Shown here: piece after piece, positions 15,022 to 20,962 of the stretch
Layout: each line of letters starts with the position of its first letter
Numbering within the stretch: the first letter of the stretch is position 1
IMG/VR virus record: IMGVR_UViG_3300027754_000501
Coordinates: 1-21,506 of that record
Origin: a virus
Length of the DNA stretch: 21,506 bases
Reading direction: 5' to 3' (one strand)
The notes under the pieces: generated by a model
What the model was told of the DNA's origin: nothing
The model's database searches: none
Seen by the model: the letters and a program-made list of their open reading frames with translations, nothing else
Translations under genes and position numbers: made by a program

Positions 15022-16179
15022 TTATCTAATGAAATATTTACCGTAATTCGAATTTAATCCTAACGTTTCCATTTCATGGTATCGTAGCGCATCAATTCCG
15101 TGGTCTTGTTTTCCCTGCGGTTTGTTTAATTGCTTTCCTGTTTTATCCTGGTCCCAACAATATGCGCGTAATTCCTTAATTAAATTCGTGCTTTGTGACG
15201 TTACCAAATATTCTTGTTGCTGCATTATATCAATACCGTAATTAATTGAATCCTTGCCCTTTGTAACTCCTTTTATTGTTATTCCGTACCGTCTTATTTC
15301 ATCAATACTTTTAGGCTCGGAACTATCCGCGTAAACAACCACGTTTTTTGGTAGTTCCTTTGCTATGTCGCTGTTTAACATTCCGGTCTGGTATTTCAGT
15401 TCGTTAACTATTCGTTGGCCGTTGTAATTGTAAACTTCGATTATTGCGGTTGGGTCGTTTGTATATCCGAAGTCTAATCCTATTCCAACTAACTTTGCTT
15501 CGGTTGGTATTGTGTTTATTATTTTCCAATTACTGAATATTACGCCCTCAAGCATTCCTATTTCTCCCAACCCGTAAACACGCCACCAATTAGCCCAATA
15601 TGCGCTTGTTGGTGCTTTGTCGCGGTTCTTTTCTATTTCCCTTACTATTCGTTCGTCTAACGCTTCGTTATCCTTGTACGTCAAAATTAAAAAGTCGCTA
15701 TCTGTTTCACCTTTTAATTCAGTGTGAACCCAAAATTCATTAGCCGGATTAAAATCTAAATAGACTTCTTTTTTTGTACGTATCGAAAGTTCATTGTACG
15801 CTTCAAAGTTTACGTTGTTACATTCGTTTATATACAAAATGTCACGGCGCGCACCTCTTAATTTGCTGGAATCATCTGCGCTAAAAAATTCAATTACACT
15901 ACCGTTTGAAAATTCATATCGTAAAAGCGATTTGTTAAAACGCTGTTCAAAAAAACGGTTTGTGCTTTTCATTATACGCAAAAAATCTTTTAATGCGCCC
16001 CTTCTTAAATGTGGAATACTTTCAGCTACTATGCTTATTTCTTGGTTTGCGTAGGTTGATGCTTTGGTAATTAATATAGGTATTATTCCATACGTTTTAC
16101 CCGCTGAAGTACCACCTTGAATTATTTTAACGCGCTTTTTTAACGCTTCAATTTTGTTAATCGCCGTTGTTATGATCAC
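15022..16179 (-). CDS. terL: Terminase large subunit (TerL)
   Basis: The 385-residue protein has both terminase domains. The ATPase part shows Walker A QGGTSAGKT (21-29), Walker B DILYINE with the catalytic Glu (113-119), and a downstream coupling region LDFNPANEFWVH (141-152). The nuclease part has VGIGLDFGYTNDPTA (D236), VVYADSSEPKSIDEI (D285) and QDHGIDALRYHE (D359, D363), the three acidic clusters that bind metal. It cuts concatemeric DNA and drives it through the portal. The start is GTG (16179-16177), overlapping the small subunit by 23 nt; the next in-frame ATG is at residue 70, after Walker A, so GTG is the best choice. It looks like a terminase_3/XtmB-type enzyme of normal, slightly short length. 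The packaging type (cos or pac) cannot be read here. Confidence 0.95.
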   Translation of the reverse strand: MIITTAINKIEALKKRVKIIQGGTSAGKTYGIIPILITKASTYANQEISIVAESIPHLRRGALKDFLRIMKSTNRFFEQRFNKSLLRYEFSNGSVIEFFSADDSSKLRGARRDILYINECNNVNFEAYNELSIRTKKEVYLDFNPANEFWVHTELKGETDSDFLILTYKDNEALDERIVREIEKNRDKAPTSAYWANWWRVYGLGEIGMLEGVIFSNWKIINTIPTEAKLVGIGLDFGYTNDPTAIIEVYNYNGQRIVNELKYQTGMLNSDIAKELPKNVVVYADSSEPKSIDEIRRYGITIKGVTKGKDSINYGIDIMQQQEYLVTSQSTNLIKELRAYCWDQDKTGKQLNKPQGKQDHGIDALRYHEMETLGLNSNYGKYFIR

Positions 16180-16489
16180 TTAACTTAAATAAAGGTTGTT
16201 CTATATTTGTTTGTTCTATTTGTTGTAATGGTGCGCCGTATCCTGAATCCATTAATGCTTTGTACGCGTTTACGTCCCCGTCACGGGCTTTTTTAATTAA
16301 CGCTAACGTCATTAAATCTTCTTGACTCATTGTTTGGCTTTCACCTGTTAACGGGTTCTTTAGGTTCTGATTGACCTCTAACCAATAGCGGGCGATTGTG
16401 CTGCGGTTCTTTGCTCCTTTAGGGCGTCCGTTAGGGTTTCCGCTTTCTCCTTTGTCCCAAGCTGGTTTTAAATTATCTTCTTTTGCCAT
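16157..16489 (-). CDS. terS: Terminase small subunit (DUF5681-like N-terminus)
   Basis: The 110-residue protein begins with a basic, Gly/Asn-rich stretch, WDKGESGNPNGRPKGAKNRS (residues 11-30), the signature of DUF5681-type proteins that precede terminase large subunits in many phages. The remaining helical part (ARYWLEVNQNL, then EDLMTLALIKKARDGDVNAY and KALMDSGYGAP) fits the compact helical domain of small terminases that recognise phage DNA and load it on TerL. It overlaps TerL by 23 nt. Two 9-bp direct repeats lie directly before the ATG (16490-16509). The role rests on the motif and on position. Confidence 0.8.
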   Translation of the reverse strand: MAKEDNLKPAWDKGESGNPNGRPKGAKNRSTIARYWLEVNQNLKNPLTGESQTMSQEDLMTLALIKKARDGDVNAYKALMDSGYGAPLQQIEQTNIEQPLFKLSDHNNGD

Positions 16490-16509
16490 TTCGGTGTTTT
16501 TTCGGTGTT
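16490..16509 (-). repeat. Two 9-bp direct repeats before the small terminase gene
   Basis: TTCGGTGTT occurs at 16490-16498 and again at 16501-16509 (plus-strand reading), 11 bp apart, about one helical turn. They fill the short gap between the methyltransferase stop and the terminase ATG. On the minus strand a TATCTTTG box (16519-16526) lies just upstream. An operator or leader element is possible, but chance in A/T-rich DNA cannot be excluded. Confidence 0.35.
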
Positions 16510-16515
16510 ATTTTA

Positions 16516-17541
16516 TTACAAAGATAGTTTATCAAACCATTGATTGTAAATTTCGGTTGCAATTTGTGCGGTCATTACCGGGGGAACACTCATTCCGATT
16601 AAATACATTGGTCGTAATTCTTTAAAATTATAATCCAATGGGTAGCTACCTATTAAACAAACCTCTTTATTGCTTAATTTTCTTTTTTCTGTTGAATGAA
16701 AAAAACCTTCGCATTGATTTGCTGTAATTGTGTTACAAACTTCATTATCAGCTAATCGCATACTTGAAAAATTACTTCCATTTGAAACAGTTGCAAATGA
16801 TTTTCCTTGTTTGCATATTTCCCACATTTTTGCCCTTTGCCCGTTTATACCCTCTTTTAATCCTGTTTCTTTTATTTGTTTAAATAAAATTGCCTCTTCA
16901 TTAAACTTTAATTCTAATTTAGGAAAATTCAAATCATTTCTTTGGCAAATAAAAAATACCCTTTCCCTTTTTTGCGGAACGCCCATTGATGCAGCATTTA
17001 ATAAAAATAATTGAACTTTATATCCGGCCGCTTCAAATTCTTTTTTTATTCGGTGTACGTAGGCTTTTGCATTTCCCTGAATTAATCCTTTTACGTTTTC
17101 AGCGATAACAACTTTTGGCTGTAATTTTTTAGCTAATTTAATATAATCAAAAAATAAATCGTCTAATCTTTGTTCAGCTTGCCCCTCTCTAAATACTTTT
17201 GTTTTGCCCCAATCTTTTTCACGGTTACCAGCCATTGAAAAACTGCTACATGGCGGCGATCCGTCTAAAATATCAAGGTTGTATAAATCTTTTGGAAAAT
17301 CAGTTCTATTTGCAAAATCTCGAATATCCTCAACAAATAAATATTTCGGATTGTGATTTGTTTTGTAAACATCAGCAATTGGCGGATCTATTTCAACGCC
17401 GCCCAAATGTTCAAAACCTGCTAATTTATAACCCATTGTGGACCCACCGCCACAAATAAACGTGCCAAATACTTTTAATCCGTTACTTTTTGGGTAACCG
17501 TCTTTTAAGTGCCATTTATACGCGAATTTATGTTTATTCAT
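16516..17541 (-). CDS. DNA (cytosine-5-)-methyltransferase
   Basis: The 341-residue enzyme shows the ordered C5-methyltransferase motifs: motif I in modified form (FGTFICGGGSTMGYKLAGFE, 25-44) with GGVEID as the SAM-binding acidic end (47-52), motif IV DGSPPCSSFSMAG with catalytic Cys98, motif VI VIAENVKGL (145-153), motif VIII VPQKRERVFFI (188-198), and motif X GMSVPP (316-321) with Ser where most have Asn. The target recognition region (about 200-300) is short, as in phage solitary enzymes. No restriction endonuclease gene lies beside it, so it is probably an orphan that marks phage DNA against host restriction. It overlaps the ParB-like gene by 8 nt and precedes the terminase genes, so methylation and packaging may be expressed together. 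The specificity cannot be read. Confidence 0.93.
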   Translation of the reverse strand: MNKHKFAYKWHLKDGYPKSNGLKVFGTFICGGGSTMGYKLAGFEHLGGVEIDPPIADVYKTNHNPKYLFVEDIRDFANRTDFPKDLYNLDILDGSPPCSSFSMAGNREKDWGKTKVFREGQAEQRLDDLFFDYIKLAKKLQPKVVIAENVKGLIQGNAKAYVHRIKKEFEAAGYKVQLFLLNAASMGVPQKRERVFFICQRNDLNFPKLELKFNEEAILFKQIKETGLKEGINGQRAKMWEICKQGKSFATVSNGSNFSSMRLADNEVCNTITANQCEGFFHSTEKRKLSNKEVCLIGSYPLDYNFKELRPMYLIGMSVPPVMTAQIATEIYNQWFDKLSL

Positions 17542-18085
17542 TGCCTAATAATTTCCAAATTGCTTGCTCCGGTGTTGATGCAATTTTACTTAATTGCTCC
17601 CTAACTAAATTATAATCGTCTTCAGTATATTTTAATTTTAAAATCATTTCTGAATCTAATAAATCAATATCAATTTCCTCGTTTTTTCCTGAATAGTCTA
17701 ATTGATTTGTTTCGTAGTTAGGAATATTTAATCCCCAATCGTCTAATTTTTCAGCATCCCACTCATTCGCTAACTGATCCCAATCCCACTCGCCAAAACC
17801 AACGTTATCCTTGATTAAAAATTCCGCTTTTTGTTCCTCGTTCCATTCGTCTGCGATTATAACCGGTATTTCGGTGTATTTTAACTCGTTTAAGGCTTTT
17901 AAACGCATATTACCACCCAATACGCAATATTTACCGTCAACGTCTGTAAAAACGATTAGAGGGCGTTTATTTAGCATATCAGGAAACTCCTTTATTGAAG
18001 TAATTAACTTTTGAAATTTGCCGTCTTTTATTACGCGCGGGTTTTTTGGGTTTGCTTTAACCTGTGATATATTTACTTTAATCAT
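17534..18085 (-). CDS. ParB/Srx-like N-terminal domain protein
   Basis: The 183-residue protein has a ParB-like N-terminal fold: KVNISQVKANPKNPRVI (3-19), then PLIVFTDVDGKYCVLGGNMR with the GGNMR box (57-61), LKALNELKYTEIPVIIADEW, and the EEQKAEFLIKDNVGFGEWDW helix (83-102). ParB-like proteins of this type (the modern superfamily has CTP-binding, nuclease and other uses) often sit next to phage methyltransferases and terminases. No helix-turn-helix or C-terminal dimer domain of true partition proteins is evident. It overlaps the methyltransferase by 8 nt and the upstream gene by 8 nt, so the three are a translation-coupled set. A role in DNA modification or genome processing is inference; chromosome partition is unlikely. 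Confidence 0.8.
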   Translation of the reverse strand: MIKVNISQVKANPKNPRVIKDGKFQKLITSIKEFPDMLNKRPLIVFTDVDGKYCVLGGNMRLKALNELKYTEIPVIIADEWNEEQKAEFLIKDNVGFGEWDWDQLANEWDAEKLDDWGLNIPNYETNQLDYSGKNEEIDIDLLDSEMILKLKYTEDDYNLVREQLSKIASTPEQAIWKLLGNE

Positions 18086-18455
18086 TGTTTTCTATTTCGT
18101 AGGTGTCAAAAACCGTTCTAAGTTGTTGGATTTTTTCGCGTAAACATGAACTGCATGAAGTCGGTTCGTTTCTTACTTTAAATATTCTGCTATGAATTTT
18201 TAGCATTGTTACTTGTTCTGTTGGTTTTACGTCTAACGTGTTTTTTCCAAACCATGCTTTTAAATATTCGTATTCCGGCTGGTCCAAACATTCAGGTTTA
18301 CGATATGGAAATAATTTATTTAGCGTGTTTTTTCTTTGATCGCATCCACAATCTTCACCTAAAATAAACTTTGCTATTTTCGCAATTCCTGTTGTTTCTA
18401 AAACTTGTTCTACTGTGTCGCCTAATCCAATGGCTTTTTTTCTTGGTCGTCCCAT
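18078..18455 (-). CDS. Cys-motif protein of unknown function beside the sigma factor
   Basis: The 125-residue protein starts MGRPRKKAIGLGDTVEQVLE and has the element GEDCGCDQRKNTLNKLFPYR (33-52), with C36 and C38, C56, and a C-terminal CSSC (101-104) before LREKIQQLRTVFD. I remember GEDCGCDxRK-type stretches from several Bacteroidetes phage proteins, though not a function. The C-x-C and C-x-x-C pairs could hold a zinc ion, making a small DNA- or protein-binding fold. It lies 3 nt from the sigma factor gene and overlaps the ParB-like gene by 8 nt. A role with the sigma factor or in small-terminase-type DNA recognition is possible, but nothing in the sequence decides. Confidence 0.65.
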   Translation of the reverse strand: MGRPRKKAIGLGDTVEQVLETTGIAKIAKFILGEDCGCDQRKNTLNKLFPYRKPECLDQPEYEYLKAWFGKNTLDVKPTEQVTMLKIHSRIFKVRNEPTSCSSCLREKIQQLRTVFDTYEIENND

Positions 18456-18458
18456 ATT

Positions 18459-18998
18459 TTATTTTATTAATTCATAATCCTGGTTAATATAATCTTCGTA
18501 GTGCTCCTTTACTTCGTGTTTAAGCGACTTTTTGCAATTTGTTATAGTGGAATATATACTTTTAAAACTAATGCCTGTAACGGCGCTTATTTGCCTGTAA
18601 CTTAATCCGGAATCCCTGTACAAATTAAATAACATTTGATCATACCAATGCCAGCTTTTAACTGTTTCCGTTATTAACTCTTCAATTTTAGTTTTTGCGC
18701 GTGTTTTTTCGTTTGTTTCGCTTACGTCTTTTAATTGGATTGCTTCCGTAATATTTACTTTTACCAATCTTAATTTTGTTTTCTGGTAATCTACAAACAT
18801 ATTGCGTAAAATAATCCAAATATAACCTTTATAAATTTTTCCGCTTTTATAAAACTTTTCCGTGTTTTCCTGCTGAATTAATTTAATATACATTTCCTGG
18901 ACTATGTCTTCAGTATAAAACGTTTCACCAAAACCGCGCACAATTTTAACCCATTCTTTGTGGTGCTTCGATAAATCGTTTAATAGTTCTTCATTCAC
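18459..18998 (-). CDS. Phage sigma-70 family (ECF-like) sigma factor
   Basis: The 179-residue protein has both regions of a small sigma factor. Region 2 covers residues 28-72 (YTEDIVQEMYIKL, then KGYIWIILRNMFVDYQK), which contacts core polymerase and the -10 equivalent. Region 4 covers about 118-160 (WYDQMLFNLYRDSGLSYRQI, then SAVTGISFKSIYSTITNCKK), a clear helix-turn-helix. It lacks a region 1.1 or a long region 3, as in ECF sigma factors. The start is GTG at 18998; the ATG 4 nt further is out of frame. It lies between the early genes and the virion genes, so control of late transcription is likely. It is transcribed from the promoter at 19228-19257 via the 68-aa membrane gene, 2 nt before it. 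Confidence 0.88.
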   Translation of the reverse strand: MNEELLNDLSKHHKEWVKIVRGFGETFYTEDIVQEMYIKLIQQENTEKFYKSGKIYKGYIWIILRNMFVDYQKTKLRLVKVNITEAIQLKDVSETNEKTRAKTKIEELITETVKSWHWYDQMLFNLYRDSGLSYRQISAVTGISFKSIYSTITNCKKSLKHEVKEHYEDYINQDYELIK

Positions 18999-19000
18999 TT

Positions 19001-19207
19001 TTACAAAGTTAGTGTAAATTTATACGCTAAAATAATTAATAAAACTATTATAACGCGTTTTATACTTCGTATCATTTCCGTTTCGTTAAATACCCACTTG
19101 CTAAATTTTGTTGAACGCATCCACCAACATAAAAGCAAAATAGCTCTATCCAAAAAGAATAAAGCTATGAGCAAAGGAAATAAAAGTAATTCAATTAATA
19201 TTCTCAT
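19001..19207 (-). CDS. Small membrane protein with two helices (68 aa)
   Basis: The 68-residue protein has a hydrophobic segment at residues 2-28 (RILIELLLFPLLIALFFLDR and further), a basic loop (RSTKFSKW), and a second segment at about 50-64 (RVIIVLLIILAYKF). It is first in the operon that carries the sigma factor, 14-20 nt downstream of the promoter core at 19228-19257. Function is unknown. A holin would have this size and topology, but no lysis gene is near and the position upstream of a sigma factor is not typical of lysis genes. Effects on the host membrane or superinfection exclusion are other options. Confidence 0.7.
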   Translation of the reverse strand: MRILIELLLFPLLIALFFLDRAILLLCWWMRSTKFSKWVFNETEMIRSIKRVIIVLLIILAYKFTLTL

Positions 19208-19227
19208 TTTTTAGTTTTTTCATGAGT

Positions 19228-19257
19228 CAAATTTAGTTTAAATATTTCTTAAATCAA
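19228..19257 (-). promoter_or_regulatory. Flavobacterium-type promoter for the sigma factor operon
   Basis: On the minus strand there is TTG (19257-19255), a 19-bp spacer and TAAATTTG (19235-19228). This fits the Flavobacterium consensus TTG, 17-23 bp, TAnnTTTG. The 68-aa gene starts 20 nt further at 19207. The -7 box and spacing are identical to those at 19914-19943. The -33 end lies in the end of the previous gene. Confidence 0.75.
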
Positions 19258-19438
19258 TTTTTTGCTCCGTTCCGTTTGGATGCGTTACAATTAATGAAGT
19301 TAATTTTCCTATATTCCATGTGCCAAATTCTACTTCGTATGTTTCAAAGTTTATTTTTAAGTGATTATCATTTGGTAACTGCGTAAAACATTTAGTTTTT
19401 GGCGCGTTTTTTATTTCAGGGCAAATATTTTTATTCAT
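19238..19438 (-). CDS. Small hypothetical protein (66 aa)
   Basis: A 66-residue frame starts at ATG 19438 (MNKNICPEIKNAPKTKCFTQ) and ends before the promoter at 19228. The C-terminal half has alternating beta stretches (LKINFETYEVEFGTW, then KLTSLIVTHPNGTEQKIDL). Two cysteines lie in the first 17 residues. It begins 8 nt inside the end of the 30-aa membrane ORF, and its stop is adjacent to the next promoter. I do not recognise the family. It is in the small-gene block ahead of the sigma factor. Confidence 0.65.
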   Translation of the reverse strand: MNKNICPEIKNAPKTKCFTQLPNDNHLKINFETYEVEFGTWNIGKLTSLIVTHPNGTEQKIDLRNI

Positions 19439-19523
19439 TTTCTACGTGTTTTTTGATTAGATAAAAAGCAATACCGATTATAAAAATAATCCAAATCAGT
19501 ATTGCAATATTTCTTAATAACAT
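19431..19523 (-). CDS. Tiny single-pass membrane peptide (30 aa)
   Basis: ATG at 19523 opens a 30-codon frame (MLLRNIAILIWIIFIIGIAF, then YLIKKHVENE) to a TAA at 19431-19433. Residues 5-23 are one long hydrophobic helix with positive charge on both sides. It overlaps the end of the 125-aa gene by 10 nt and the start of the 66-aa gene by 8 nt, which is the overlap pattern of true genes here. The gap it fills (19439-19513) is otherwise unexplained. A host membrane effector or a small lysis helper are possibilities; function is unknown. Confidence 0.55.
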   Translation of the reverse strand: MLLRNIAILIWIIFIIGIAFYLIKKHVENE

Positions 19524-19891
19524 TGTTCCCGGCGTATTTGGTAGTTTAATTCTTCGTGCCATTCCAATAAATCGTTTTCCCAAACTTCCATATCAAAACC
19601 GCATAATTCAGGTTCGTTTAAAACAATTTCCTCAATAGCTTCGCAAACTAATTTCCTGTTACGCTGGTTTAAAAATCCGCTTTTAAATACGTGTTCCCAA
19701 TCGTACTGTTCTAATCTTAAATCCACACTATCAATTACATGATCGCCGTTTTCGAGTGTAATGTTAAACGATACTTCGCCGCAAAAATTCATTTGCTTGT
19801 TTCCTATTTCAATGTTGAAATAAACATCGTTATCGCAAAATTCTAAATTAACGATTTTGAAATTTCTGTTTTTAAATTCTACTGTTTTCAT
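19514..19891 (-). CDS. Hypothetical acidic protein (125 aa)
   Basis: The 125-residue protein starts at ATG 19891 with MKTVEFKNRNFKIVNLEFCD, has a beta-rich first half (VYFNIEIGNKQMNF, then GEVSFNITLENGDHVIDSVD) and a helical acidic second half (RKLVCEAIEEIVLNEPELCG, then FDMEVWENDLLEWHEELNYQ). It is not a family I can name. It is the first gene after the promoter at 19914-19943, so it is probably the main product of this short unit. A small acidic protein in an early region may inhibit a host enzyme, but that is speculation. Confidence 0.7.
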   Translation of the reverse strand: MKTVEFKNRNFKIVNLEFCDNDVYFNIEIGNKQMNFCGEVSFNITLENGDHVIDSVDLRLEQYDWEHVFKSGFLNQRNRKLVCEAIEEIVLNEPELCGFDMEVWENDLLEWHEELNYQIRREQCY

Positions 19892-19913
19892 ATTACTTGT
19901 TTTTAATTGTTAT

Positions 19914-19943
19914 CAAATTTAATATAACTTTTTAAATAAACAA
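19914..19943 (-). promoter_or_regulatory. Flavobacterium-type promoter
   Basis: On the minus strand TTG (19943-19941), a 19-bp spacer and TAAATTTG (19921-19914) match the Flavobacterium consensus. It lies 22 nt before the ATG of the 125-aa gene and just after the terminator that closes the upstream early operon. The same -7 octamer and spacing recur at 19228-19257. Confidence 0.8.
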
Positions 19944-19952
19944 TACATTTTG

Positions 19953-19990
19953 AAAAAAAAAAAAGCGAAATTTTTTACGTTTCGCCTTTT
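19953..19990 (-). terminator. Intrinsic terminator closing the early operon
   Basis: On the minus strand GCGAAA and TTTCGC form a 6-bp stem with a 9-nt loop, followed by twelve T, with AAAAAG on the 5' side. It lies about 17 nt after the 27-aa ORF and just ahead of the next promoter. On the plus strand only five T follow, so it is mainly a minus-strand terminator. Confidence 0.88.
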
Positions 19991-20006
19991 TAGGTTTTGC
20001 CGAGCC

Positions 20007-20090
20007 TTATTTTTTAATCTTTTCAAGTATTGATTTTGGCGTGTGGTATTGCCCTTCAATATAGATCATTATTTTTACTAAGTAATTCAT
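20007..20090 (-). CDS. Tiny ORF coupled to the helix-turn-helix gene (27 aa)
   Basis: The TAA of the 69-aa gene overlaps an ATG (TAATG at 20092-20088) that opens a 27-codon frame: MNYLVKIMIYIEGQYHTPKS, then ILEKIKK. The terminator follows 17 nt after its stop. Overlap of stop and start by one base is the coupling seen repeatedly in this window, so translation is plausible. The sequence is too short to name. It could also be a non-functional frame. Confidence 0.4.
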   Translation of the reverse strand: MNYLVKIMIYIEGQYHTPKSILEKIKK

Positions 20091-20299
20091 TACATTCCTT
20101 TTTTGTTTAAATAATCCGCCACGCGTTGAATAGTTCGATTTGTAACAGATTTCCCGCTTAAAAATACGTGGATGTTTGATTGATGTAATTTAGCATCAAC
20201 ACAAAACGCATTTAACGTTATTCCTGTTTTATTCAAATATTCCCGCAGTAAGTTGCGTGTAATTTGGTCGCTGTTTGCAATTATTTTAGTTGCTTTCAT
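20090..20299 (-). CDS. Small helix-turn-helix (XRE-like) DNA-binding protein
   Basis: The 69-residue protein has helical segments that fit an XRE-type fold: NLLREYLNKTGITLNAFCVD, then AKLHQSNIHVFLSGKSVTNR and TIQRVADYLNKKGM. The middle part, with a helix, the turn LHQSNIHVFLSGK and the final helix ending at the C-terminus, is the classic Cro-like pattern. The size is that of phage Cro or a small regulator. It lies 2 nt after the 82-aa gene and overlaps the 27-aa ORF. A role as early repressor or host-gene regulator is inference. No operator could be assigned. Confidence 0.75.
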   Translation of the reverse strand: MKATKIIANSDQITRNLLREYLNKTGITLNAFCVDAKLHQSNIHVFLSGKSVTNRTIQRVADYLNKKGM

Positions 20300-20301
20300 T
20301 C

Positions 20302-20550
20302 TTAAAAATCATTTAAAAAATCGTCTAAAACTGATTTTGTAGGTACTTCAGGCATTTGTTGAACTTCGTCAACCGGTTTAATTGATAAACTTAAAAACCC
20401 TTTGCCGTCTTTTGATTGTTTTTTCCATGCGCTTAAAAAGAATTCTCGGCCGTTGATCGTGATTTTACCGTTTAAATCTGGCTGCGTTTCTTTTACTTTT
20501 TTATCGTTTGTAAATAACGCTCCTGAATTGTCGTAAATTTTGTTTTCCAT
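20302..20550 (-). CDS. Possible ssDNA-binding protein with acidic C-terminal tail
   Basis: The 82-residue protein reads MENKIYDNSGALFTNDKKVK, then LNGKITINGREFFLSAWKKQ and GKGFLSLSIKPVDEV, a small beta fold of a type found in short phage and bacterial proteins (similar in look to DUF736-like proteins). It ends SVLDDFLNDF. An acidic tail with a final Phe is the tip found on bacterial SSB and T7 gp2.5, where it binds partner replication proteins. Together with the exonuclease in the same operon this suggests single-strand DNA binding in replication or recombination. That link is inference; the fold has not been shown to be an OB-fold. Confidence 0.55.
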   Translation of the reverse strand: MENKIYDNSGALFTNDKKVKETQPDLNGKITINGREFFLSAWKKQSKDGKGFLSLSIKPVDEVQQMPEVPTKSVLDDFLNDF

Positions 20551-20556
20551 TTTTAT

Positions 20557-20775
20557 TTATTTTAAGTCTATTTTATAATACTCTAATGTTATATCCGCTA
20601 TTTTTTCAGCATCTTTACGTACCCTTGCTTGCCTATCTTCATCTTCAAACGGGCTGTGCCATCTTTCATCCGAAATAGCATCGTAGTTTAAATACGTAAT
20701 AATTGCTTCAACAACTCTTTCTCTTCTTTCATCGTAGTTCATAGGAACTAATAAAACTCGTGCTAAATTTTCCAT
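20557..20775 (-). CDS. Hypothetical protein (72 aa)
   Basis: This 72-residue, charged, mainly helical protein starts MENLARVLLVPMNYDERRER and continues VVEAIITYLNYDAISDERWH, ending KIADITLEYYKIDLK. I do not recognise it. The ATG (20775) lies directly behind a run of seven TTTA units (20777-20807), which therefore makes up its entire leader. It follows the 54-aa coiled-coil gene, whose stop lies inside the repeat. It belongs to the early operon. Confidence 0.7.
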   Translation of the reverse strand: MENLARVLLVPMNYDERRERVVEAIITYLNYDAISDERWHSPFEDEDRQARVRKDAEKIADITLEYYKIDLK

Positions 20776-20776
20776 T

Positions 20777-20807
20777 TTTATTTATTTATTTATTTATTTA
20801 TTTATTT
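20777..20807 (-). repeat. Tetranucleotide repeat (TTTA)x7 in a leader
   Basis: Seven perfect TTTA units plus TTT fill 31 bp; on the coding strand this is an AAAT/TAAA run ending 1 nt before the ATG of the 72-aa gene. It contains the TAA stop of the 54-aa gene (20798-20800). Shorter AAATAAA leaders precede several starts here, so it may be an expanded version of the local leader. Unit number could change by slippage. Confidence 0.9.
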
Positions 20808-20962
20808 GTTTTTAACTCTTCTCTACAAATTTTGATTATAAGCGAATTACTATGTAACGGCGTGTTATTATCTATATTTTCAATTATATAACTTAAAACG
20901 CCTCGTAACTCCTTAATTTGGTTCTTTAAATCTTTGATTTCTTCGTTAACTTCTGGATTCAT
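20798..20962 (-). CDS. Small coiled-coil protein (54 aa)
   Basis: ATG at 20962, directly after the exonuclease TAA, opens 54 codons (MNPEVNEEIKDLKNQIKELR, then GVLSYIIENIDNN) to a TAA at 20798-20800 inside the TTTA repeat. Residues 5-30 have a heptad-like pattern suited to a short coiled coil. Zero spacing after the upstream stop supports coupling. No family recognised. It fills the gap between the exonuclease and the 72-aa gene. Confidence 0.65.
   Translation of the reverse strand: MNPEVNEEIKDLKNQIKELRGVLSYIIENIDNNTPLHSNSLIIKICREELKTNK

Noticed and set aside
17534-18085. Plasmid-type partition protein ParB
   Set aside because: Only the N-terminal ParB-like domain is present, with no ParA, no centromere-like repeats and no DNA-binding helix-turn-helix seen.
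19004-19011. TAACTTTG box just before the sigma factor gene
   Set aside because: Matches the -7 box, but no TTG lies 17-23 bp upstream. Such octamers are expected by chance in A/T-rich DNA.
19001-19207. Holin call for the two-helix 68-aa protein
   Set aside because: Size and topology fit, but there is no endolysin nearby and it heads the sigma factor operon; left as unknown membrane protein.
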